This document shows, piece after piece, positions 49,848-59,452 of a stretch of DNA of 64,000 bases. The translations under genes were made by a program, and so were the position numbers. Under the pieces are notes generated by a model. The model was not told the DNA's origin. It searched no databases and worked only from the letters and a program-made list of their open reading frames with translations. Source of the stretch: Hymenopellis radicata (Eukaryota > Basidiomycota > Agaricomycetes > Agaricales > Physalacriaceae); contig JADNRX010000030.1 of assembly GCA_015501595.1 (NCBI GenBank), positions 62,001-126,000 of the forward strand, given 5' to 3'. Positions within the stretch are counted from its first letter, which is position 1. Each line of letters begins with the position of its first letter.

Positions 49848-51037
49848 ATGGCTTCAGAAGAACCCACTGCACAGGTCGACGAGACTTCTGTCGAAGCAGA
49901 GGAAATAACGCCTGCAGCGCCATCGAAGAGCTCCTTGAAAAAGGCAGCAAAAGCGGAGAGATATGCAGCAATGAAGTTGGAACGGCGCGCGAGGGAGAAG
50001 GAAGCTAGAAAAGAGAAGAAAAGAGCGCGGGCGGAGCAGATTGCCAATGGAGAGGTAGTCGAAGACGACGACGAGAAGAAGCGGCAGAAGAAAAAGCCAA
50101 AGCTACACTTTGGCGGCACGGTGGTCGTTGATTTGGGTTTCGATGACAAGATGAGCGAAAAGGTGCAGCTGGTCTTGTTTTTCTCTTACATCTATGCATT
50201 AACATACTCGGATAGGAAATCCAGTCTCTATGCTCGCAACTTGCCTACACTTATAGTGCCAATCGCCAAGCCTCTCATCCCTTCTCCCTTGTTTTCTCTT
50301 CTCTGAATGGCCGTACTCTTACGCGACTCGAAAACACTGGCGACGCAGCACACACTCGATGGACAAATACAGAATGGTGGGAGGAAGACTATCATAAATT
50401 ATGGTCTACACCCTCCGATTCTCGATCCTCCGACGAAATAAAACAAAAGGTCGTGTACCTTACTGCCGACACACAAGACGAACTCACCGAACTTCGATCC
50501 GACGAGATATACATAATAGGTGGTCTTGTGGATCACAATCGCTACAAGGTGAGCTCATCATTCGTGGATGACTTTAACGGGCTTGTTCCAACCCTTCGTC
50601 AGAACCTATGCTTCGACAAAGCGCAAGAGTCTGGGGTACGCACCGCTCGCCTCCCGATTGGCCGATATCTATCAAACATGCCTACTCGGAAGGTTCTGAC
50701 GGTGAACCAGGTCTTCGAAATCATGCTCAAGTGGGTCGAGACCAGAGATTGGGAGCAGGCCTTGTATACGGTCATTCCTAAACGCAAGTTCCAGAACGGT
50801 AGTTCGAAAGCTTTGTCAGTGCAGGTGACACCTGAAGCGGACGTGCTTCAAGACGAGGTCGAAGAGGCGGAGTCGGAGAAAGAGAAGCCTAAGGCTGACT
50901 TGGCCGCCATGACCGAACCTGAGGGGTCTCATGCCAGACGTAATGCTGTAAATTTCGTATATTATTCTATAAGTGAAGTACTACACTGTATTATGGATTC
51001 GATTCCTCTTCGTTCGAATCTCTTGCTCGAATGCTAG
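49848..51037 (+). CDS. TRM10: tRNA (guanine-N1-)-methyltransferase TRM10
   Basis: SPOUT methyltransferase making m1G at position 9 of tRNAs. Exons 49848-50162, 50216-50548, 50603-51037 give 360 aa. The N-terminus is Lys/Arg-rich (KKAAKAERYAAMKLERRARE), then the SPOUT fold: FGGTVVVDLGFDDKMSEKEI, ANRQASHPFSLVFSSLNG, VVYLTADTQDEL, the cofactor-loop region IYIIGGLVDHNRYKNLCFDK and ARLPIGRYLSNMPTRKVLTV with NQVFEIMLKWVETRDWEQAL. These match TRM10 closely. Intron 50549-50602 (54 nt) has no stop and keeps frame. The C-terminal about 80 residues are acidic and then poorly conserved; the last 47 bp overlap the end of the F-box gene on the other strand, so the true stop may lie earlier through a missed intron. 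Confidence 0.93.
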
Positions 51038-52715
51038 TTTCTACAGTTACAGACATGCCTTCATTTTTGCATGTTGCAAGAAGCTCCATCAAACAACCTG
51101 GATTCGCCAAATCTATACCCAATGACCACAACCGGTATGGCGGAGGTCGACGCCACCGCGACTCGATCATCCGAGCAAAAACTTCTGGAGTAAGCTCCCA
51201 GTCTCCCTCTAAATCCATCTCTCGTAGACGAGGAAGAAGCAGATCAGCATCATCCTTTCCTTCGGTGACCGTCATCTTGACGATGATACTGTCGCTCAGA
51301 GCTTCCGACCCAATGTTGGTGAGCCACAACTCCTCGAGTAATGGTATCAACAGCATCAGCTGCTCCAGCTCTTTTGACGACGTTGGTACTTTTGACAGTG
51401 CCAAGACGCGAAGGCTGCATCGGGATCGTTCCATCAGCCTTATTATCGAAGGCATGACAAGGTGGTCTGGGTCGGGTTGATCATGTGAAGTCGACAGTGC
51501 TAGGTGGCGGAGAGTAGGAATGGAGAGGTTATCGAGCAGGGAGGGAAGGTAACAATACGACATGTCCAGCACATATACCAATGTGTGTAGCACGGGAGGC
51601 GTGACAAGCACCAGTTTTTCGAGTGGCGGTTCGATGTCTGAGTCGAAATTGAACGTCTCGAGAGAAACTGCCACCTTGAAGATACGAAGGATGTCTTCAA
51701 CTCTGGGTATCACCCAAGTGGTGTTGCGATAGTGCTTGATCTGCCGCCACGGTAATTCGAACTGCGACTCTGAGAGGACCTGCATGAGGCGAACGTCGCA
51801 GAGATTGGGGGCATTAGCGAATGCATCTACCACTGGAAGGTTCTCGTGGGGCACGTCTTCCAGCGAGGAAAATGATGTGGGCATAATGGAGAGATCTCGC
51901 AGAGAATTCCACGAAAAGTTGAGGGGGTGAAGCTGGGGGAATGCAGCGGCGGGGATACATAGATGTAAATGTCTTATACGATTGGAGTAATGCAACAAGG
52001 ACGACAGCAGTTTCTCGGGAAAATCATGTGGTGTAGCGCCCTGCGGATCGTAGAAGATAACCACCGAGAGGGGATACTGACGGGAGTACTCCAAATGGCG
52101 CGCTATTCTGCGACTGTCGTTGTAATCTCTGGCATTGAATTGGTCTGCATCAAGAATGGTGATATAAGACCATGCTTGAGAACACGAGAGTAATGCAGAG
52201 CGCCAGAGTCGGGAAACACGGAGGATATTCCACAGAGACGACTTTGGACGCGTGATATTGCATATATTGACGCCCGCGTCGTTCACTTCCCATTCGTAGG
52301 AGAGATATTCCACCGTGTCTATGAATATCTCCTGAAGGACCTCCGTAGGCAAGCGCCGAACAGGACTGAGAAGATTCTGTCTCTCCTTGAGAAATTCTTG
52401 TATCCTGCGCTGCTGTGTTTGAAGTTCAGCTACTAGCGCATTCATACGCGCTATCCGCGTCACTGTGTCAACAAACACATCGTTGAGGCGGTCGATTCGG
52501 CTCTGAATCTGGTCTAGGTTCTGTTGTGCGTCCGATATCACGCCGCGGATCGCCTTTGATTCCACAAACAAAGGACAGTCATTCGAGCGAAGTAGGCGGG
52601 TCATGCTGTCCTCTGAGAGCTCGCAAGTCATATCCCGTTTGGAGCCAGGTTTGAAATCCGACGCTAGTGGAACGTGATGATTGGCACAGCTGCATCCCGA
52701 GCAAGGAGACCACAT
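50991..52715 (-). CDS. F-box protein with leucine-rich C-terminal region
   Basis: Intronless 574-aa protein. An N-terminal Cys-containing head (SPCSGCSCANHH) is followed by a coiled coil (about residues 60-115, LDQIQSRIDRLNDVFVDTVT) and an F-box, LSPVRRLPTEVLQEIFIDTV, with the typical WNILRVSRLWRSALL half and the WSYITI end. The C-terminal 350 residues have irregular leucine-rich repeats (HLHLCIPAAAFPQLHPL, LRVLALSKVPTSSKELEQLM, LEELWLTNIGSEALSD). Such proteins are substrate adaptors of SCF ubiquitin ligases and are greatly expanded in Agaricomycetes. Substrate unknown. Its 3' end overlaps TRM10 by 47 bp in convergent orientation. Confidence 0.85.
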   Translation of the reverse strand: MWSPCSGCSCANHHVPLASDFKPGSKRDMTCELSEDSMTRLLRSNDCPLFVESKAIRGVISDAQQNLDQIQSRIDRLNDVFVDTVTRIARMNALVAELQTQQRRIQEFLKERQNLLSPVRRLPTEVLQEIFIDTVEYLSYEWEVNDAGVNICNITRPKSSLWNILRVSRLWRSALLSCSQAWSYITILDADQFNARDYNDSRRIARHLEYSRQYPLSVVIFYDPQGATPHDFPEKLLSSLLHYSNRIRHLHLCIPAAAFPQLHPLNFSWNSLRDLSIMPTSFSSLEDVPHENLPVVDAFANAPNLCDVRLMQVLSESQFELPWRQIKHYRNTTWVIPRVEDILRIFKVAVSLETFNFDSDIEPPLEKLVLVTPPVLHTLVYVLDMSYCYLPSLLDNLSIPTLRHLALSTSHDQPDPDHLVMPSIIRLMERSRCSLRVLALSKVPTSSKELEQLMLLIPLLEELWLTNIGSEALSDSIIVKMTVTEGKDDADLLLPRLREMDLEGDWELTPEVFARMIESRWRRPPPYRLWSLGIDLANPGCLMELLATCKNEGMSVTVETSIRARDSNEEESNP

Positions 52716-53845
52716 TGGTCGCGTTGTTTCCGGTTGGTAAAGTGGTCGATACAGCCAGAGGGAGCGCAGACTACGCGTAATTTCTGTTTTGAAAGCTTAA
52801 ATGTCGGCTAAAAGCGTTAGAAATGCATTGCTCACATAAAGATCTATTGGAATAAGCACTCCAAACGGGCGGAATGAGAAGTAATAAGTGTCAAAGCTCG
52901 ACGCTTGTTAGGTTCCGGGAAGGTCGAGTGTAAGGCTAATGAGTGGTAGCTGTTCAAGTTCTTGAAGCGCGTCATGCCGAAGGTTAGTTAACAATCACAC
53001 GATCATGTGCCCATTGTGTTTCCCTTGTCGTCGTCGATGTCGATAGTTTCGAGGCTTCCCTAGATACGGCAGAACCATCGTGCGCGCTCGACGGGGCAGT
53101 TATCTGCATTTGCTGTTGGATCTCACTTTAATCGCTGGATGGCTAGGTTGTTCACGACTATGCAAGAGGTCAGGGATATTTGGGTGCTGGCGAGTTTCAT
53201 TTTTTTTGGCATTGGCATTGAATGGGATCTTAGACTGATCTTAGGGATTCAAATTTGGATATGTATCGGGACGCCATGAGAGGGACCACGGCAAGGAAAT
53301 GACCGTGTTACCTCTACCATCATCATCGAGGATAGCGGGCAGTGCGCTCACAACTTCATATTAGTAGACGAACTGTCTGTGCATGCCGCAATATCACTTC
53401 GCTTTCGCTGTCTAGTTTCGGATAGGAGAGCCACGCAACGCAGAATAGACCGCCTCAATTCTTCACGGAAGCTACAATGATGCAAACAATAGACATAGGT
53501 GAGTATCCTGATTTTATCGCAGATGCAATCATCCTCGCCTTATTCTTGTTTAATATAGAGATCGGTCGTTGTTCGAGCACAGTAAGTCGCCGCGAAATCA
53601 AACGCGGATCCCATCTGGACTCGGATTTCTGCATTTTGTGGGTGCGCACTCCACGTGCTATTGTGCTCTCCCTTGTTCTAATGCTGTTGCCTATTGGGCA
53701 CAGCATTTATTGTCTGCATTAGGCAGAGGACCTTCTATCATATTCTGCGGACAAAGGTATAAAAGGAGTGATGCTACACCTCAAAATGCAGCCCCACCTC
53801 TGAACACACATTCACCATACTCCTCTCAGTATCATCATCATCATC
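52716..53845. other. 1.1-kb spacer at the start of the accessory region
   Basis: Contains the F-box promoter (minus) and, at its right end, a TATA box for the small ORF at 53846. No gene with support; open stretches at 53455-53722 lack recognisable features. Confidence 0.35.
53758..53765 (+). promoter_or_regulatory. TATA box before small membrane ORF
   Basis: Consensus TATAAAAG, 81 bp before the ATG at 53846, with a pyrimidine-rich stretch and (ATC)n repeat (53830-53847) between. Confidence 0.5.
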
Positions 53846-54155
53846 ATGGCTGTCGGCGACGTCGAGAAAGGATTTGGATCCATCGCTTCATCAGACTGCC
53901 TTGTCCTGTCGTTTGCCGTCACCATGCTCGCTGTAGTTATTGGTGGCGTCTGTTGTTTAGTTGGCGGCGCCAGTCGCCTGCGGTCATCGCATGCTTCAAG
54001 ACGGTTATGTGAATGACCCGCGCTTCTCTGCGCCTATCCTATCCTCCTTCGTGGTGGGCATAGTTGGCGCCATGGTCATCCTCATTCCCGTGCTCCATCT
54101 TCATCGGCATGAGGGTGGCTACGGTCCATCAGGGAAATCTGAAATCCTACGTTGA
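53846..54155 (+). CDS. Tiny two-helix membrane protein, frame interrupted
   Basis: From the ATG the first frame reads MAVGDVEKGFGSIASSDCLV then a hydrophobic helix (SFAVTMLAVVIGGVCCLVGG) and stops near 54010. A second frame, open to 54155, continues with APVACGHRMLQDGYVNDP and another helix (FVVGIVGAMVILIPVLHL). Together they look like one small two-helix protein interrupted by an indel or a very short intron near 53970. Strong upstream TATA box. Family not recognised; it may be a decaying gene at the edge of the repeat block. Confidence 0.35.
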
Positions 54156-54157
54156 TC

Positions 54158-54271
54158 GGGCCTGTTTTACGTACCCTACGTAAATCAGGCCCGTTTCTAC
54201 GTAGACCTACGTAGTCTACATATAGCCCGGTGAGCACTACGTAGACCTACTACATAAGTGCCACTCACCGG
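54158..54271. repeat. Left TACGTAG-rich hairpin block
   Basis: Two nested inverted repeats. First, a 16-bp arm starting GGGCCTGTTTTACGTA (54158-54173) pairs with 54177-54192 with one mismatch across a CCC loop. Then CTACGTAGACCTACGTAG (54198-54215), and CCGGTGAG (54227-54234) pairs with CTCACCGG (54264-54271) around another CTACGTAG. The same palindromes recur at 55440-55590. Confidence 0.6.
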
Positions 54272-54734
54272 TATATGTCTGTATATGTACGCTATGCGCT
54301 GGTGATGTCTACGTTACATCGGCGGCGACCACGATGAAAATTCTGAACTGGAAATTGAACAATGGAAAATTATGTGTGCTGTCGTGGACGTCGTGGCATG
54401 TTGATTGTCTGAAATTGATGAATGGTAAGTGTTCGAGTCGAGTTTTCCTCGAAGCCAAGCTTGCACGCGAGGGAATTTTTACCAAGTCCGGGCGATCAAG
54501 TGGTCCGTGCGCACACGTCATCCGCCGCGCATACATCAATTTTTTTTCTGGACTCCGCTCGTCTTTCTTTCCCTCTTTCCCTCACACAATCCCCACTCTG
54601 GCACCCTCTCCGTCCACTGCTCTCACTATGATTTCCGGCGGCTTCGCTTCCAGAGGCGACTGAAACCTTTAGACCAATTGGGTTCATCACCCGCCGCCGA
54701 CGCATGACAAGGAACGCCCCGTAGCCCCACTGGC

Positions 54735-55020
54735 GATGAACAAGCAACGACGAACGAGGAACAAGCCACGACGAACGAGGAACGACCGAGCCACGATGAA
54801 CGAGGAATAACCAAGCTGCGACGCACGAGGAACATCCGACCGCGAGGACAACTGAGCCACGGCAAACGAGGAACATCCGAGCTGCGACGCACAATGAACG
54901 ACTGGGCCACGACGGACGAGGAACGAGCGAAAGGCTGTGCCGCACAAGGAACAACCGAGCCACGATGCACGAGGAACAAGGAACCACTGAGCTGCGACGA
55001 ACAAGGAGCGACCAAGGGTC
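54735..55020. repeat. Degenerate 25-bp minisatellite
   Basis: About 12 imperfect copies with a consensus near GACGAACGAGGAACAACCGA plus GCCAC. Copy length varies from about 17 to 32 bp. On the minus strand it reads open in all three frames (Leu/Val/Arg/Ser-rich), which is a by-product of the repeat and not evidence for a protein. Confidence 0.75.
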
Positions 55021-55439
55021 CAAGACCACCGCGGGACCAACACTACAAAATGATGGAGACGAAGGCACAGCTAACGAGCGACGAGCCGCACGAAATGCAC
55101 CTGCACCATCTACAGGGTGCAGCGACGGGAGGATGACCTTTGGAGGACAACGATGCTTGCGACAGAACGCAACGCGTTCGGTGACTGACCTGCCATATCC
55201 ATAGGACAGCGCGACGCCCCAGGTAGTATACACCGTATCATACAGCGAGCTATCCCTCCACCCCTCGATTAGTCTTTTATCTATCCTCGTTGTATCTCTT
55301 TTTTCCCAATATCATATGTTTTCAACGCTCTCTTTCTGTGATCCTGCCTGATTTGAGCCCATTAAATGGTACCCCTAGAGGGGTTTTCAGAGTAGTTATC
55401 TCGTACATGTACAGTCGGTGCACTGAAGGTCTATGAGAG

Positions 55440-55590
55440 GTGTATGTAGACCTTGGTCTAGTCTACGTAGGTCTACAGGAGGTATACGTACAGTTTGGTG
55501 ATGTCTACACTAGGGCTACGTATAGGGGTACCTCTGTACCTGGCCTACCTGGCCTATGTAGGCCTACGTAGAGGTACGTAGAATTTACAG
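55440..55590. repeat. Right TACGTAG/GTCTAC-rich block
   Basis: Dense with CTACGTAG, GTCTAC and TACGTA palindromes, including TAGACC-TT-GGTCTA (about 55456-55469), and sharing GGTGATGTCTAC with the left block (54300-54311 versus about 55497-55508). The two blocks flank the minisatellite, which suggests one composite repeat element of about 1.4 kb. Confidence 0.5.
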
Positions 55591-55633
55591 TTTTTCCTGA
55601 TGTCGCTCTCGTTCGGAGCCAGCTCCGCTCACT

Positions 55634-55852
55634 ATGGGCACTCGACTCGCGCGTTTAGATCCCTTGATCCCTTTGAGTGTTGCCGCTGGGGCAGTAGGGG
55701 CCGCCATCCTTTGTCACGGTGGCGATATGGTCGTGCTGGCTCCGGGATGGGCGGCGGTGTGCGCTTTGTTGGGTTCTTTAGCGATACTCGGATTGATTAC
55801 AATCTCCTGCTGTCTATGGATTGGATTGCGATCAATATTATCGGACATTTGA
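55634..55852 (+). CDS. Possible tiny hydrophobic protein
   Basis: 72 codons from an ATG next to the repeat block. Two hydrophobic stretches (LIPLSVAAGAVGAAILC and AVCALLGSLAILGLITIS) separated by a short loop. No family recognised, no splice partner found. It may be a chance frame in GC-rich sequence or a relic. Confidence 0.2.
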   Translation: MGTRLARLDPLIPLSVAAGAVGAAILCHGGDMVVLAPGWAAVCALLGSLAILGLITISCCLWIGLRSILSDI

Positions 55853-56498
55853 CAAAGGCCCGTTCAGATTACGAATTGTTACCTTTAGTACTCATGTTCA
55901 TGAATTCATCTTACGGTCCTTCAAATAAAGCTTGACAAAACCTCGAATCAGCCCATAGTAAGTATTGACTCATGAGTCTGCGCCGTACATGAGCTACCGT
56001 AGGTGAAGGCTTTAGCTGACCATTGCGTTAACGTTGCCTCTGAAACTGGGAAGCTTGCACTCAAAATATGGGACACCTCACATCCTATCGGTGTTTGAAT
56101 GCACGTTTATTCTCTGATACCGCGCGCGCCAGTGGCCATGCCACGCATCCTTCTTGAGAGACAAATTCAGACTCAAGAGCCTGTTGTTCTTCTATCCCTT
56201 GTCTAAGTCTTGAAGCTCCACCTGTTATCAAGCGCTAGCCCGCTACCTTGACTTGAGGCATCGCGAAGCGGAGTCTTGTGGTACATATCCCATTTCGTTC
56301 CGCTCCTCGCCAGGATGCAAAAGTTGATTCATGACACGAACCGGCATTTCTAATCTCGTACTCACAACTTCATGCTAATTTCCAAGGTCCAGCTACCCAC
56401 TGGACTGGTTCACAAACTGATTTAGTTTGTGTTTAGGGTGTGTTGTAAAAACGACTTACGAGCGCCTGCTAGCAGAGAGAGCGGAGGGTCGCACTACG
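55853..56498. other. Spacer before the Crinkler-like gene
   Basis: About 650 bp without supported coding sequence. The right end may contain an upstream exon of the NTPase gene, since its N-terminus is not certain. Confidence 0.35.
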
Positions 56499-58222
56499 AT
56501 GCACAGCCACCGGTCGCTTGCTGAGTGCGACTGCCATGGCCGCGCAAGCACAAGTAGGTGGAACGCCCCTCCTGCCCGAATTCTCTTGGATGACCTATAT
56601 AAACCGCTTCGTGACGCCCTCTGGCCTGCCGATGGGTGGCCCGGGGAGGTGGAGTTAGCACCGGACGAGCCTCCCGCCTTGCTCAAATACGTCGAAACCT
56701 TGACACCAGATGACGGGTGGCTCAACCCTAGCAGCGAGAAGAGCGACTCGGATGCTATGGATGTGGATCCTTCGATCACTGACCTCGACAAGGGCAAGAC
56801 CAGCGAAGGCGAGTATCCGAACGCTGATGATGATGTGAACGATCCCGGTGGCGACGACGAAGGCGAAGGCGCGGACCCGAATGACGGCGAGGATGTGGAC
56901 GACGGCCCGGCCACAATACACTACATCAACCTCTACACTCATAAGACCTTGGCACTCCTCGGCCTCGCACTGGAGCTTACCGACCGCAGCTGCACCGCCA
57001 CGTTCATTCTCCGGCATGAGTACAGCCTGTTCATGCGATACGCGATGCGCATGGTGAGCAAACCCAACCACAAGGCCCGTTTCTTTGTCACCGGTCAGCC
57101 CGGGATCGGCAAGTGGTTCGCTTTCTCTCGCTCTGGGTTTTGCGCTCATGCATTCCATCGGACAGGCAAGAGCTTCGGCTGTTACTATTTCCTTTTCCGC
57201 CTGCTCGCTTTGGGACAGTCGGTATTCTTCCTCGACGCCGGCACCAATGTGTACTACTTTTGCAGCGATGGCGTCCAGAAAACCGAACAAATCCCTCAAG
57301 AATGGCCTGCAATAAAGAAAGCTATCAAAGAAAGCTGGGTCCTCATTGATGTTGATGACAAAAGCCAGTGGTCTTGCCCTCTGATCTTCAATCACGCTCG
57401 CTGTGTTATATGGACGTCGTCTCCACGGCAGCCACGCATGAACCACTTCCTCAAAACTTTTGCCGCAGAGCCGTGGTACATGAAGGCATGGTCGTTGAAG
57501 GAAATTGCGGCCCTAACGTGTGTCTTGTCTTTAATGCCGTTTCTCCGGAAACTATCCATACTGACCTTGCCAAACCCAGGGAACGATACGCAATAGATCA
57601 TTCTGAGATTCTAGAAAAGTTGGATGCGGGCGGGCCAGTCCCACGATGGCTCTTTGGCTTGGGTTTTGCCCCCACACCTGCGACCCTCGAGCAATGGATC
57701 CGTGAAGCTCTCCTCGACAATCTATTCGCTTTCACGCCCCTCAATGCCAGTGGTGCGGCCATCCAGCCCGTCCATCGTGTGTTCCTAGTTGAGCCTCTCG
57801 TCGTGATCGACAAGAGAGGGCGAGCCTGCCTCCAGCGGTCTGATTACTCTGCCGAGTTTCTTTCTCCCTACATTGCCCAGAAGACCGCGGATCTGGCGCA
57901 GTACCAGCTCGAGAGAGTACAAGGACAGCTGGCCGCTGCGCTTAACGTATCCGTCACGCGTTCAGTGGCCAGGAAGGTCGTCGAGGGCTTACAGAAGATG
58001 CCCGAATCGACGAAGCTGCCACTCGTCTGCCCGTGCGTATCAAATATCTTTGAATACCGTATTGTTTCGAGCATTCGCCGCCAGGTTAAAATCACCGTGT
58101 GGTCGAGTCTGATCACCAACTTTTGTCTTTGTGTCCTGCAATGTAACGAAAATGAACCCTCAACTACGTGTGTCTTGCTGTCTTTGAACTCTTATCTTCC
58201 TCCGACAGGCAGCAGCGAGTAA
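56499..58222 (+). CDS. Crinkler/RHS-like P-loop NTPase protein
   Basis: Member of a P-loop NTPase family widespread in Agaricomycetes and related to CRN effector-type NTPases. Exons 56499-57108, 57166-57517, 57580-58222 give 534 aa. A variable acidic N-terminal region (Asp/Glu runs around residue 115-150) is followed by Walker A FFVTGQPGIGKSFGCYYFLF, then a Walker B-like SWVLIDVDDKSQW, RCVIWTSSPRQPRMNHF, the WYMKAWSLKEIAAL motif and GGPVPRWLFGLGF. The first intron (57109-57165) starts GCAAGT, splits the Walker A Gly codon, is 57 nt long and has no stop. The C-terminal nuclease-like part seems short; sequence after 58222 does not continue cleanly, so the 3' end may be truncated. Function unknown; proposed roles are immunity or genome conflict. 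Confidence 0.65.
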
Positions 58223-58401
58223 TGCCATTTCATTGCAGTCTCGTTGAACCCGGCACCTTCCAGCAGGCTACTGCTCATTTTTTGCAATGGTCACTTGCTC
58301 AGGCGCTGTGTAGACAATGCCATCCTCGGGGACGAGTCAAACAACATCTTTGGCAATATACTAGATTTAGATCATCATTTTTATCTACAACGGCGACTAA
58401 A

Positions 58402-59328
58402 CTACGCCTCGATCCCCACCGTCTTCCTGATAGCACTCTTTTCCCTCTCCAAGAACTCTCTGAGCGTCGTCAGGCGGAACCCGTACTCGGCCAGCTTGGA
58501 CGCATCCGAAGGGTGCCCGATCGTAGGTGCCCAAATCTGCCCCTCAACCGTCGGTAGAACCTTCCGCGCCTCTTTCGTCTCCTCCTCGGTGCGGTACTTG
58601 ACCTTCACTTCCGCCCCCACCGCCTGCGACAAGAGCGCCGCGATCTCCTCAAAGGTCAGCTTCTCGTTTACCAGCTCAAGCTCCTTCCCCGCAAAGCGCG
58701 CTGGATCCAGAAGCGCCGCCGCCGCGAACTGCCCCACATCGTCCGCATCAAAGTGCTCCATCCGCCAGTCGCGCGGGAAGCTGACCGTCAGCACGCGCTC
58801 GGACGGGTACTCTGGGAAATGGAACGCCGTCCCCGCCCCAATATAGTTGTGCATCAGCCACCCCGGGCGCAGGATCGTGTACGCGAACCCCGACGCGCGG
58901 ATGGCTTTTTCGACGCCGGCCTTGCTGCCGTAGTACTGCGAGAGGAACGGGATCTCGGACTTCTTCTCGCTCCAGTCGGCATAGAGGCCTGTCTTGTAGA
59001 CGGTGGAGACGACAAACGACTTGACGGTGCCGGCGGCGCGCGCGGCGACGACGAAGGTTTCCGCGACGCGCGCCTCGCCGTGAGGATCCGTGAAGTCGGG
59101 GAAGGTGTTGAGGAAGACACCGCTGACGCCCTGGATCGCTGCGGTGATCGAAGCGACGTCGTCAAAGCCGCCCCCAAAGAGAGTTGCGCCCAGGGACTGG
59201 AGCGCGATGGACGCGGGGGACGTTGTGTCTCGCACGAGGGCGTGAACCTGAGCACCCTGGGCGAGGAGAATGCGTGCTGTGGACGCGCCTTGGCGGCCCG
59301 TCGCGCTAGTTATGAGGAAGGTAGGCAT
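58402..59328 (-). CDS. NmrA-like NAD(P)-binding protein
   Basis: Single-exon 308-aa atypical short-chain dehydrogenase. The N-terminal dinucleotide motif is PTFLITSATGRQGASTARIL (GxxGxxG-type), followed by LVRDTTSPASIALQSLGATL, SGVFLNTFPDFTDPHGE, a SFVVSTVYKTGLY strand where classical SDRs place their Ser, and YTILRPGWLMHNYIGAG. The segment DADDVGQFAAAALLDPARF is typical of NmrA/HSCARG proteins. In Aspergillus, NmrA senses redox state and represses the GATA factor AreA; many fungal paralogues are instead quinone- or isoflavone-reductase-like, and sequence alone does not decide. GC-rich codon use. A dense GATA cluster lies 128-177 bp upstream of the start. Confidence 0.85.
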   Translation of the reverse strand: MPTFLITSATGRQGASTARILLAQGAQVHALVRDTTSPASIALQSLGATLFGGGFDDVASITAAIQGVSGVFLNTFPDFTDPHGEARVAETFVVAARAAGTVKSFVVSTVYKTGLYADWSEKKSEIPFLSQYYGSKAGVEKAIRASGFAYTILRPGWLMHNYIGAGTAFHFPEYPSERVLTVSFPRDWRMEHFDADDVGQFAAAALLDPARFAGKELELVNEKLTFEEIAALLSQAVGAEVKVKYRTEEETKEARKVLPTVEGQIWAPTIGHPSDASKLAEYGFRLTTLREFLEREKSAIRKTVGIEA

Positions 59329-59452
59329 CGATGTCTGGGCACGAAATTATGACGCCAAAAAACGCGATATCAAGACTGGATGGTAAGAGGCTGATTTGGG
59401 GTGAAACTGTGAATGGATTAGACAGGGCACTGTTGAGTGTGGTCTTTTATTC

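Noticed and set aside
54735..55020. CRISPR-like array
   Set aside because: Repeats are directly adjacent and degenerate, with no spacers, and the genome is eukaryotic.
54496..55233. 245-aa minus-strand open frame over the minisatellite
   Set aside because: Sequence is low-complexity repetition from the 25-bp unit; other frames are equally open.
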